A stretch of DNA of 64,000 bases from Eurosta solidaginis (Eukaryota > Arthropoda > Insecta > Diptera > Tephritidae). Shown here piece by piece: positions 33,254 through 42,894 of the stretch. The first letter of the stretch is position 1; every line of letters begins with the position of its first letter. The notes under the pieces are model-generated. The model made no database searches and was not told the origin of the DNA. It saw only the letters and a program-made list of their open reading frames with translations. Position numbers and translations under genes: made by a program. The stretch covers positions 90,874,603 to 90,938,602 of the forward strand of contig NC_090321.1 in the NCBI RefSeq assembly GCF_040869045.1, written 5' to 3'.

Positions 33254-34072
33254 TTAATTATTAAGAGAAGATAGAACCTTCTTTTTTATGGCAAAGAGCG
33301 AGTCCGAAACATCAATTATTCTCGAGTGAGAGTTATAATCTTCAAACAAACATATAAAAGGTTCGTGTAGTTGGAAATTACTTCTGAATTGTTTAAGAAT
33401 TATAGGTTTATTATGCCTTGAAACTCGGCATGGAACATTCAAGTTTACTTCGTTCAAAAGAAATGGGCTTGAAATCGATCCATTTAAAAGTCTAGCCATA
33501 AATATTACACCTAGTATTTTTCTACGACTTGCAAGGGTAGGAAGATTTATTAGTTTTAATCGATTAGTGTAAGGAGGAAGATTATACGGAGAGATTATAC
33601 GAAGATTTCTCAATGCGAAAAGTAAAAACTGTTTTTGAATTGATTCTAGTCTATCCACATGAATTTGATAACGCGGTTTCCAAATTATCGATCCATATTC
33701 TAATATCGGCCTCACCAATGATGCAAAAAGGGTTTTTGTAACGTAAGGATCACTAAACTCTTTTGCCCATCTTTTCACAAATGCTAAAACTCCTCTCGCT
33801 TTATTGACTGTGGTATTAATATGAGGGTTGAAACTAAGTTTGCAATTCATTTTAACTCCCAAGTCGACAAAAACATCAACGCTTTCCAGAGTTTGGCAAT
33901 TAATTGTGTAGGAAGCTGGCTGTATGTTCCAACGTGAAAAACACATGGATTTACATTTTTCTATGTTGAGAGGCACAAAATTCGCATTGCACCAAGTAAC
34001 CAAACGATTTAAATCTGCCTGGAGTACAGAACGTTCTTCAACTGACGCGTATGACTTAAAATGAATCAAAAT
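33254..34072 (-). pseudogene. 5'-truncated LINE, C-terminal part of reverse transcriptase ORF
   Basis: One clean 271-codon open frame covering the part of a Jockey/CR1-type LINE ORF2 just after the polymerase catalytic motif: FKSYASVEERSVLQADLNRL, WCNANFVPLNIEKCKSM, FVDLGVKMNCKLSFNPHI, SLVRPILEYGSIIWKP, VDRLESIQKQFLLFAL, NRLKLINLPTLASRRKI. It is truncated right after the catalytic YADD position, the usual result of incomplete reverse transcription. The frame is undamaged, so the insertion is probably recent compared with other LINE fragments here. Confidence 0.85.
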
Positions 34073-34559
34073 TTTTGTTATTAACTTTCAAAACTTTAAA
34101 ATTATGCCATAGAACTTTTTCATTGTTTTCATTAGTGGACTAGTTTTGGCCCCATTTTTCTTGTAGAGATTTGAAATCATAAAAATCCTCATATTGCAAT
34201 TCCTGAACTTTGTATGGTAAACCAGTATTTTTAACAGTTGCAATAAGGCTTGTATATTGTTCTGGTACGTATATAGGATGACTACTTTAATGTGTTTTTA
34301 TTTGCTTTTCAATTACGCTATGTACATTGTCTCCTTCATTTTGAGAGTGACCCCGAATAAGGTATTTCTGCGTAATACTACGTAGATTTTATTTATGTAC
34401 GGCAAATGCATACATTGAAAGAAGAAACTTTTTTGCTGTCCGCAACAGTTTTAGGAATAAAAAATTAAATCTAAATTTTGAGCATTTTTTTCTTTTTGAA
34501 CTAAATTTTCAATATACAAGAGTACACAGATTGCAATCTCATTACTTCCTCGTTTTCCT

Positions 34560-35765
34560 TCTATTTCAGTCCAAAAAAAAAACATTCCACATATTTGGTT
34601 CTCAAGTCACCAACAGTGAAATTATAACAATTAATTTTACTCGTGTAGTAAAAAGAAGAGCTGAAGCCTTTTGGCAAAGGTAATACAGCCTGTAAGTCAT
34701 ATACAGATGCATTGTTATTTGCCTTGTCACTATCTTTTTCTATTCTGCATAGATCCTTCTCTTCTTGATGTGTGGTATACTATTCACTCAAGCTTATCTT
34801 TTCATTTTCATCAGCATTTATATAAGACTCGCAAAGATCACATTGATCTTTTTTGTTTTGAAGAAAGAAATATTAAATTCTGTATTAAATATTCTATAAA
34901 ACATAATTTTACTTCCGAATTCTAAATTTTCCGCCTCACGATTTTCTTTGTAGTCTTGGTACAGGTCTGCAACACTTTTGCTGTTCTCAATGAACTCGCG
35001 CGAAGTTTGGGCACGTAAATAGTGAGACTCAACTTTCGGAATGTTTTTTATAAAATCCCTTATACTTTCCTTAATTTCAGAGCTTACTGTACTATGATTT
35101 ATATGCTTACCACGAAGATCAATCTCAACGAATCCTTCTTAATTTTTTTTTTAATGACTGTGCTATCATTTATGTCAAGAGTGCCTTTGAAAAAAGTCTT
35201 ACATACTCTGATATGCTCTGAGTTGACATCAAGGAAAAAAGCGCTATTAAGCTTGCGAGTACCGTATCTATATTTGCGCTTTATTGGCTCCATATGACTA
35301 GCTAAAAACTCTTTGTCTTTGCAAATCACTGCACTTCCAATAACTATGAAATATTTTAAGTCGCTCTGATTCGGAAATATCTCGACTGCATCCCAACCGG
35401 CACTTTGCTCCACAGGGAGGCTGCAAACGTTTAGCATTAACAGATTTCTTTGTTTTTGAAATTGAGGTATATGGGAGCCCAGTGTTTCGCAACAATTTCT
35501 GCTCTTTCTGCTTCTTATTATTTTTTGTATCATATTTACAGCGTGATCTATGTCTAAAGTGTTTCTCTTTATTTGCTTCCGAAGAGCTACTTTCATTTGT
35601 TTCTGATAAACGGAATTCACTCTCAGACTCGTTAAATTCTTGTATACTGCCATTAGTCATATAACTTTCATTAGATACGCTAGAATCAGTCTCTTCGTTT
35701 AAACATTGCATTGTGCTTGAATAATGCTGAAGGTTTGGATACGTCATTTTCAACAATAAAGTCAC
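34560..35765 (-). pseudogene. Broken transposase-like gene of the DNA transposon
   Basis: Read on the minus strand in at least three frames. 35298-35765: Ser/Glu-rich and basic N terminus, then a Cys-rich block PPCGAKCRLGCSRDISESER and the motif HSYWKCSDLQRQRVF. About 35099-35300: YRYGTRKLNSAFFLDVNSEH and IRVCKTFFKGTLDINDSTV. About 34935-35055: IPKVESHYLRAQTSREFIEN. About 34560-34800: DLQAVLPLPKGFSS, SFYYTSKINCYNF. These blocks, in this order, are those of a widespread insect and cnidarian family of transposon proteins, usually annotated as uncharacterised. The Asp in DLQAVL may be catalytic; that is inference. The latter half and possible acidic residues are missing. Confidence 0.6.
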
Positions 35766-36286
35766 AACTAAAAAATTTAAACTTTCAGTCAGTCAATAAA
35801 ATTAATATCGATATTTATTCAAAATATGTTATACCTTTTAGCAACAAAGCTAAAATTTCATTTTTAAGCTAATGAATTTCTAAGAAAAATTACTAGTCGT
35901 ACAATTATTTCATCAAAAAAGGCACATTTCACAATAATACAGGCAAATTTATTTACTCTTTACGTATTACACAATTTTAATTAATACACAACACAGTTAA
36001 AACTTTTTTGCAACAAGATAGTTAGAATTTAAAATAATACACTTTAAAAAACTGTTCACTTGTTCTTAAGCACATTGACACAACTAAAAATAGTACTCCT
36101 TAGTTGATAGAGCGCAAGCGATGCAATCAACACCAAAACTGGCATAACGGTAATTTTCCAGTTAAAGAAGAAAATAATGACAACGAAATTTATAGGGCAG
36201 TTAGAGATGTGTACTGTGAATTGGTTTATGGAAAAAAACCGATTTTGAAAAATTTTAAGTTGTGACTCTTTTGTAGTTAGTGTGCG

Positions 36287-36987
36287 ATATGCTCTATTCA
36301 AATCTATTTTGCTAAAAATAGACTTACCGTACATTATGTTGCTGAAATATGGGGAAGTTGATACTTATCTGGGACAGTTTGTGCATTAAGTGCACGATAG
36401 TCTCCGCAAGGACGCCATGTACCATTAGATTTACGAACCATATGCAAGGGTGATGCATAAGGACTTTTTGATGGTCTGCAAATGCCAACTTTCGTGAGAA
36501 AGGCAAATTCTTCCTTTGCCGCTTTGAGCTTTCCATCCATGCGTCTTCGAGGTTTGGCAGTTACAGGTGCTCCGCGAGTTTCAATCACATGCGTTGTTGA
36601 AAACTCAACTGGTAGCGCAGCAATCTTATTGAGTTGAGTAATATCAGGAAATTTCGACAAAAGAACGGAATACCTGCACGATGAATCAAATGATTTTATT
36701 GATATTGTTCCAATGCCACAAGCATGAATACATCTTGTTTTTAATTTGGTGAGATTGCCAATCAAAAGATAATTTTTGACATCAATTAGTAAACCAAAAT
36801 AATTGAGAGTCTGCACCAATGATGTTGTGATTGGTTTGTGCGATGACAAATTTCCACTCGAAAGACCGTCCCAAACCCAAGTCAATTGATAAATGAGCGG
36901 TTCCAAAAGTAGAAATAGCTGTGTTAATCGCTGCGTAAAGTTGAGATGAGGATGTTTTTGAATGTGAGATCTGAAACAAAGATGCAC
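36287..36987 (-). pseudogene. pol: CsRn1-type pol: start of reverse transcriptase
   Basis: Covers the region from the protease end to the first palm motif: [70 protein letters not shown], and after a frameshift near 36334 SIFSKIDLNRAY, where the DNA transposon interrupts. The part of the open frame beyond that point (to 36056) is read from the transposon and is not part of this gene. Confidence 0.87.
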
Positions 36988-37213
36988 TGACTACGGAAAT
37001 GTCTGCTCCAGTATCAATTAAAAACTTTCGTTCCGAGGATCGATCTTTAACGAAGAGGTGAATAGATGAAGTGAGATGATTATTGTTGTTGACTAAATGT
37101 TGTGTTTTTTCATATTTTTTCATCTTCGCCAACCTATTCAGTTTTTTGAGCTGAAAGAGCACGGTGCTTTGCATTGTGTTGCACTTTCCCCGAATTTGTT
37201 GTGATACCAGCAA
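36782..37213 (-). pseudogene. pol: CsRn1-type pol: protease
   Basis: A 143-codon open frame with an aspartic protease active site [17 protein letters not shown] (about 37030). It overlaps the reverse transcriptase frame by about 200 bp in another frame, so a frameshift separates the two. The start codon at 37213 is simply the first ATG; protein upstream of the catalytic motif is not recognisable. Confidence 0.8.
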
Positions 37214-38038
37214 ACATTAGATTCAGCTTCCTGAGAAAATGATTTTGATTGTCTTTGAGTGTTAGGCTGAGCTTAATCGCTGTTGAACATCTTTTCCAAA
37301 CGAGTTACCGAATTTTCAATTTTTGCCATGCGTTCGGATAAGGATCTGCTGTTGTCTCGAATGGCACTAATGGTCGAAGAGGAAGATTGAATATCGATTT
37401 CAGTCGGCTGTAAGAGCAAGATCTTCAATGGACATCATTGGACTGCTCTTAGCAACGCCAGCGATGACCGCACCCGCAGCAGTTGGCAGACGCTGCAACC
37501 AAAAATCCTTGATTAATTGTTGGTCTCTTGTTACGCTTGCAGGTTGCAGCTGGGTTAGCATGTGGCTGGGTTTGTTATCTCCGAGCTGAATACCTGATAC
37601 CAATTGCTCCAAACGTGCGACGGACGATGAAGAAAACTTGGCTAAGATTGTATCTTTAAGCGTCCTAAATTTTTCATTTGTAGAAGGATTTGTAATCACA
37701 TCATATGCTTGATCATATAACCGCTCATTCAAATTGATGATTGTCACGTGAAACTTTTCATCATCTTGTTGAGATGATGGCAAAGAATTGATTCCTTGAA
37801 GCATAAGAAATGATTCTAAGCGACGAAACCATGATTCCACGTTATTGAGTTCATATCCTTGTAATTTTGGAATGAGAACGCGAGTTGCGAATCCGCTTGC
37901 TTGATGTGAATCTGCATTCACAACGTTGCTTGCATCAGAAAATTCCTCTTCTGGATCTGCATTCTGATCTCTTGGAGCATTCAGTGCTCGTCCAACGCTG
38001 CGGGTAATTGGAGGAGATGTGAACATCACATTGAACAA
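37214..38038 (-). pseudogene. gag: CsRn1-type gag
   Basis: A 212-codon open frame (37400-38038) starting 106 bp inside the 5' LTR. It has an acidic N terminus, then a capsid domain typical of CsRn1/Kabuki-like elements: VESWFRRLESFLMLQGI, FRTLKDTILAKFSSSSVARL, LIKDFWLQRLP. The frame stops at 37400 and the zinc-finger part expected downstream cannot be read as a continuous frame; a fragment with LSERMAKIENSVTRLEK-like sequence lies near 37290-37350. Confidence 0.8.
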
Positions 38039-38130
38039 AGGAAAACAGAGATTAAATAATTAAAAGTTGATGACAATTCTCTTAAGGATCTTTGAATTGC
38101 TGAGGAAAGTTGTGTAGCTGGATAAAGCGT

Positions 38131-38142
38131 TCGGGGTCACCA
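38131..38142 (-). other. tRNA-Trp primer-binding site
   Basis: Minus strand reads TGGTGACCCCGA two bases from the LTR. This is the complement of the 3' end of tRNA-Trp over its first twelve positions; the following bases diverge. Confidence 0.75.
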
Positions 38143-38144
38143 AT

Positions 38145-38306
38145 TATAGGATACTTATCCAATATTAATTATTGTAAATATTCTGAAATCTTAAGTCCAA
38201 CTAACTTTATTTTTTCAATTTGAAATTACAAGCAAAAAGTAATTTGATCAAATTATAAAATTATTAAAAGAGAATAACAAGTTAAAAACCAACAGGTATC
38301 GCTACA
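38145..38306 (-). repeat. 5' LTR of the CsRn1-type element
   Basis: 162-bp LTR, the partner of 29868-30028, followed by the GAAC target duplication. Confidence 0.88.
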
Positions 38307-38310
38307 GAAC

Positions 38311-38395
38311 CATATATGTATTATTGCCTTATAACACTATTAACCACACAAAGCAAACAACTACACAAGTGCACAGCTGGGTATATAATTTACGA
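38311..38395 (-). repeat. Fragment of a mini-me/DINE-like element end
   Basis: The reverse complement of this stretch matches 42811-42893 (TACCCAGCTG, GTTAATAGTGTTATAAGG, CAATAATACATATAT). It looks like the 5' part of a relative of copies A to C. Confidence 0.55.
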
Positions 38396-38606
38396 TTTCA
38401 CCAGAACTTAGACTTTCTTATTTGTTAACACGCTTATTTTCAATGTATAATTCGTTCAATTAATGTTGTCGGAAAGAACTTAATTTCAATCAACATGGCA
38501 ACTGTCAGTACAAGGCGACACTTTTCAAGACTAATCCTTCCTTGTACAATGCAGTACACAAATTCGCTTTGGGCGAGCCATTTCTTGCGGTTCTGCTAAG
38601 AGCTTA

Positions 38607-38872
38607 CAAGCCAACCTAATAAAACCGCACTGCGTTTTTTTAGCGCAGGCAAACAACCGGCGTTTTTTGCCCTAACCCAAATAAGCATGCGTTGCGACAA
38701 TGTAATGCATGTATGCAAACGTCAAATCTAAATCTCACGCAGAACAAAAATTGGAAATCGAGTTAGGTTTTCACGCAGCAAATTCAATTTGGGTTGCTCT
38801 CATACAAGTTGTATGTGCATGAGACATTTTTGACAGGGAATGACTTGCGTGCGTTTATATTAGGTTGGCTTG
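38607..38872. mobile_element. Small MITE with TTA duplication
   Basis: 266 bp with inverted ends CAAGCCAACCTAATA and its complement TATTAGGTTGGCTTG, about 22 bp with mismatches. TTA flanks both sides (38604-38606, 38873-38875), again the pattern of PIF/Harbinger-type MITEs. Not related in sequence to the 355-bp MITE. No coding capacity. Confidence 0.7.
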
Positions 38873-38875
38873 TTA

Positions 38876-39429
38876 GTGGTTTATTGTTTTACATGCTCAG
38901 TTACGGTGTCATGAAATTCCATCGACGTTTGTTTCCAGTAGTGGTTCCATCTACTATTTTGACGACGTGAATAGGGTCGTCGTAGATGGGGTCCGGCGCC
39001 TTATTACACAAACCATGCAAGGTGCCGTTATTGTGCAGTCGTCTGCATAGTAAAACGATAACCCCTTATGCTCACCCTGTGGCTTCCCCTGTTTAATTCA
39101 TCTGGGTTTAAAGGGTTCGTACGGTCGCTGGCCAATACCAATTGCTAACGAAAGCTGCTCCTTTTTCTACTCACCTTCATGCGCTTATAACAAAAACAAA
39201 TTCTTCCATAATGGAACATAGGGTACTAATATTCTAGGCTCGGTATGTGGCTCTGCATAGTTCTTCAATAACTTGATTCAGTTCCATTACATTTTTTTAC
39301 CCATTCCATTGCTGTTTTTTATTATTTCTTAAAATTGGCTACAAACTGGTTAACCTCGGAAGGGTATCCATTATACTCCAATGTAGATGATTTTTTGCAG
39401 GGTATTATAATTAATATATCCCACCGTTC
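38876..39429. other. Unassigned DNA
   Basis: No gene or repeat recognised. Confidence 0.4.
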
Positions 39430-39825
39430 TGAATAGAACCCGGTTCCTAAAAAGTCCTTGTTTCAAAGCAGTACGCGGTTCTATAAAAGTACGTAGTTTA
39501 GAAAAAGAACCCGGTCATGAAAAGTGCTCGGCTCTGGAAAAATACTTGGTTCAGAAGTTAACCGGCTCTTGAAAAGTACACCATCCTTAAACAGCGCCCG
39601 GTTCTGAAAAAGTACCCGGTTATCAAAAGTATACTGTTCTGAAGAAGAACATGACTTTTAAAAAGTACCCGTTTGAAAAGAGTACGAGGTTCTTTAAAAC
39701 TAACAAAATCAAAAATTTCCTGCCTCTATAGAAGTACCCTGTTCACAAAAGTACCTTGTTCGAAGAAAAAACCCGTTTCTGAAAAAGTACCCAGATCTAA
39801 AAAATAACCGGTAACTTCTTTAGAA
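39430..39825. repeat. Degenerate short-unit tandem repeat
   Basis: About 390 bp made of some eighteen imperfect units of roughly 20-23 bp around the consensus GGTTCTGAAAAAGTACCC. Units vary by substitutions and small indels, so this is an old minisatellite. An imperfect hairpin (GTGACTGACAA with TTGTCAGTCAC, about 39858-39944) follows it. Confidence 0.75.
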
Positions 39826-40011
39826 GTGTTCGGTTGTTTTTTATGTTCTGGATTTCAGTGACTGACAACTGTTATACAAAATTCCAACTGTTCCTATAAT
39901 TTATTATGTTTCCATGAAAACAAGCTACAACCATTGTCAGTCACCGAGCGCCAGAATATGAGCTTACGATTTCTTCTCGAACACAAGCGAAAGTGTGGAG
40001 ACTCGATAACT

Positions 40012-40222
40012 CGACTTTGCTTTGCACACAGAGTATAATAACTTTGGTAACATAACGGTTGATTGTAACGACAGAAACGAATCGAGATCAATATAGACTT
40101 TCATGTATCAAAATGCTCAGGATGTAAAAAGGAATTGATTAAGCCATCCTCTTCCGTCCGTCCGTCCGTCTGTCCATCCGTATGTCTGTTATCGTGATAA
40201 CTTGAGTGAATATTAACACTTA
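40012..40222 (-). repeat. 3' fragment of a minisatellite-bearing element, inverted
   Basis: The reverse complement matches the last 200 bp of copies A to C: CTCAAGTTATC, the (GGAC)n block (here GTCC/GTCT repeats at 40156-40180), ATGGCTTAATCAA, GAAAGTCTATAT, CTCGATTC and the ATACTCTGTG end. It is diverged and lacks the array. Confidence 0.75.
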
Positions 40223-40826
40223 CGCTTGCGTTGGAATTTCATATAAATATCCTGTAGATTCAGCTCTGGCACGGCTTTCAACGCGTATTAACTGAACGCC
40301 CAAGCTCACGAATCTACCACCATCTTTTATGTGTGCATGTTTCCCAGCCATGAGCATACTATTCAATCTTGCCAAAAGTTGTTAAGGTTCAGGTGTTGGT
40401 TTCTGGACTGCAAAAACCACCTGCATTCTATGCATTAACTCATATGAACCACATTTTAAAAGTTGTTGTCAATATCGCTTAATTTAACATATTTCTAATG
40501 TACATTTACGTTATAGTCTCGTAAGAGTCAGCTGTTTTCGTTTTGTGTCGTGATCGTTTAACATAATGCAAAGAGGCGAACGATTCGTCTCTGAGGCGAA
40601 ACGACAGCTCGTTTCGCAATGGGGAATGAGGCCCTAGGATTTAATTTAATAAAAGCTCTTTCCTGTAAATAAATAAATAAATATATGTTGGAGGAGATTT
40701 AGGGCCGTTTTCTCAAGTAAACTTTAACGTTTTTCTGTCCGGAAAAACATTTTTTGTTAACAAAATTTGTCGTTATGGGGCAGATAAATTTTAAAGTTCA
40801 TATTAGGAAACAGGGTTTAGACCTTA
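40223..40826. other. Unassigned DNA
   Basis: No gene recognised. A short AAAT run lies near 40669-40684. A GGCGAA/CGTTTCGC-rich palindromic patch lies near 40570-40620. Confidence 0.4.
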
Positions 40827-40830
40827 ATAT

Positions 40831-41440
40831 TGTAACGAATTTGCGGCAAATCCTCTTATTTGCAATCCTCTGCTAAGTTCGAATCACTAAACTGTTGAAT
40901 AAATAACTCCAATATTGAACAATGGAAAAATGACCTTTATTAAAGTACTTCACAATAACAATGAAACTCTACTATTGGCCGCCAGGTCGCGTGCTTAATC
41001 AAACTGATTGATAGCTCAACTCAAACTGAATTACTTCTTACTCGCCTGCCCCGCTTTTATAGTTTACGCTGCATACTTCTAGGCTCTTCGATTTCCAGAA
41101 CTTACTAGCATTGTCCATGAGCTCTCAAACTTCTCAGTTATATGCATGTGTTTGCGCATTGACTCTCCGCTGCTCGTATTCGTACATGGTACATATGTGT
41201 AGACGCAATTATTTATTCGTTTATGTAGATACATAAAGATTGAATTATTGATGTGAATGTTTGTAGTTTACAGTCTCTCGCGCGCACATAGGCGTATAAG
41301 TAAATGCATCTGTGTGTGACATCTTTCGGCTGCCTTATATATGTGTATACATGATTTGATTATTGACGTAAATACTGCTTATCGTGGCCTTGGCATCGCC
41401 TTAGTGATGGTATAACTTAGTGATGTTAATATCCGTGACA
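40831..41440 (-). mobile_element. Solo LTR
   Basis: 610 bp that begins TGTAACGAATTTGCGG and ends ATATCCGTGACA, flanked by ATAT on both sides (40827-40830 and 41441-41444). On the minus strand it has a TATA-like CTATAAAAGCGGGG (near 41060) followed by an AATAAA signal near 40940, so it points to the minus strand. No internal element sequence adjoins it, so it is probably the product of recombination between two LTRs. It does not match the other LTRs in the window. Confidence 0.75.
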
Positions 41441-41504
41441 ATATCAATTCATGGCGTGATACTTTCTAATATTTTACTACAAATTGATTTGACCTACATT
41501 CTTA

Positions 41505-41672
41505 ATCCGACCATAAATTTTCACCGAGAAGCTTTTTTGGCAGAAATACACTCCTAACCAATGCCGAGAGGTGAGCTCATATTTTCTCTATTAACAGAAA
41601 AAATTTTATTCTACTTTTCCCGAGACTTGAACCTGCGTCAGCCACCATATGCCTTCTTCCGCTGTGGCAAAA
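41505..41672 (-). repeat. Degenerate tRNA-derived SINE fragment
   Basis: Diverged relative of the SINEs at 5395-6143 on the same strand: it keeps the TTTTCACCGAGAAGCTTTT, GGCAGAAATACAC, TGCCGAG and CCCGAGACTTGAACC segments, the last being the box B region. Confidence 0.7.
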
Positions 41673-42189
41673 ACTATTGCGTACAGCAGATCTTTTGGTT
41701 GTAAGTTTTTCTATATTTCTTATGAAGCCCTTGTACCTACCATTTAATAAAAAAAAAATTTTATCGAAACAAAAAATTTGGCGCGGGTTGATTTTTGGTC
41801 GCCACGCACAGTTTGAAAAACACTGGTCTAGAGCTATAAACATGGAGCCTAAAATATATCTTACCTTGGTTCGCCTTCAAGCAGAGCTTCATGCCCATTC
41901 TTTTAGACGAAGAAATTTTAAATTTCTTAGATGCGCCATGCAAAATGATTTTTCCAATAAGCCATATTAGCAAAACAGAAGTATAACTAGAGATTAAAAA
42001 CACTAATATAAAAAAAAAAAAAAAAAATTATCACCAGGATATGACAAAATATATGGAAAAACTTTAAAAACCATGCCCTAAAATGTATTTAACTATTAAC
42101 GCGTAGACATAACAGCGCAATGCTAAGGCTTGACCAACGCAGTGGAAATGTGCAGAAGTTATCATAATACAGAATCCCAATAAACCTAA
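41673..42189. other. Unassigned DNA
   Basis: No recognised element. The open frames on the two strands between 41577 and 42003 overlap and show no family signature. Confidence 0.4.
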
Positions 42190-42490
42190 AAACATCCCGT
42201 CTTCATACCGACCGATAAGTTTGCTGGTAACATTCTCCAAAGTATTTCAAATAATACTTCTGAGAATAATGGTGCCAGTACTGGACAAGAATAATATAAT
42301 ACCGGAACACCACTTTGGGTTTAGAAGGGGTCATGGAACAGTAGAGCAATTGACAAGTCGAGTCTGGCATAAGGGGATTGTATATAAAATTAATACTACT
42401 TATTACTAAAATCATATTTAACCAACGGGAAATTTTATGTTGTAAATCAAGGCGTAACTTCTAATATTAGAACAGGAGACATCTTGACAA
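42190..42490 (+). pseudogene. LINE reverse transcriptase fragment
   Basis: Plus-strand fragment of a Jockey-type reverse transcriptase: SSYRPISLLVTFSKVFQIIL, LLRIMVPVLDKNNIIPEHHF, GFRRGHGTVEQL, then an internal deletion and VWHKGIVYKI and LTNRKFYVVNQGVTSNI in later frames. The catalytic Asp pair is missing. A short relic. Confidence 0.8.
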
Positions 42491-42782
42491 ATGTCAAAGT
42501 GAAGCAACTGAACCAAAAAAAAAAAAGATGTATTGACTTTTTAGGAAAAAATCACAGCCATTGTGACTTCATACAAGTGGGGAATGTTTGAAAAAATCGT
42601 TCACAGTAGTAAACAGCCTCGATCACCTGTTCAATTGCTGTTTGATTACTTAAATCATTTGCTCAATATTTTTTTTCAAACATTTTTGTAGACGAATGGT
42701 AGATTGCATTCTTCTTATGATTTAAAATATTTGCTAAACTGGCTGCTCATATTTTCTCTATTAACTAGGATTTAGAAATAAG

Positions 42783-42893
42783 AAGTAAGGAAGTCTAAGT
42801 TCGGATATTTCATACCCAGCTGTACACTTGAAATGCTGTTGTTATTTGTTTTGTTTGCTTAATAGTGTTACAAGGCTGCGCAATAATACATAT
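42783..42893 (+). repeat. 5' fragment of a mini-me/DINE-like element
   Basis: Begins AGTAAGGAAGTCTAAGTTCGG, similar to the start of copies A to C, and continues into sequence shared with 38311-38395 in the opposite orientation. Confidence 0.55.
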
Positions 42894-42894
42894 A

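Larger units (their letters stand above)
32021..36286 (-). mobile_element. DNA transposon with 4-bp target duplication (Sola-like?)
   Basis: 4266 bp inserted in the reverse transcriptase of the CsRn1-type element. Perfect 30-bp terminal inverted repeats (CGCACACTAACTACAAAAGA... at 32021-32050 and its complement at 36257-36286) are flanked by ATAT (32017-32020, 36287-36290). It contains a broken transposase-like gene (34560-35765) and a truncated LINE (33254-34072). A 4-bp target duplication together with this protein family suggests the Sola group, but I could not confirm that. The empty site is readable from the RAYNQIP stretch of the host element. Confidence 0.75.
29868..38306 (-). mobile_element. 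CsRn1-type gypsy retrotransposon, interrupted
   Basis: Minus-strand Ty3/gypsy element with short LTRs (29868-30028 and 38145-38306), a 4-bp target duplication GAAC (29864-29867, 38307-38310), a G-rich polypurine tract beside the left LTR (minus GGTGGGGGAATAC, 30029-30041), and a tRNA-Trp primer site beside the right LTR. Gene order right to left is gag, protease, reverse transcriptase, RNase H, integrase. A tRNA-Trp primer is a recognised feature of the CsRn1 clade, and the integrase looks like that clade. A DNA transposon (32021-36286) cuts the reverse transcriptase. Without it the element would be about 4.2 kb. Several frameshifts disable it. Confidence 0.88.

Noticed and set aside
36056..36286. 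Extension of the CsRn1 reverse transcriptase frame
   Set aside because: It is read from the terminal part of the inserted DNA transposon.
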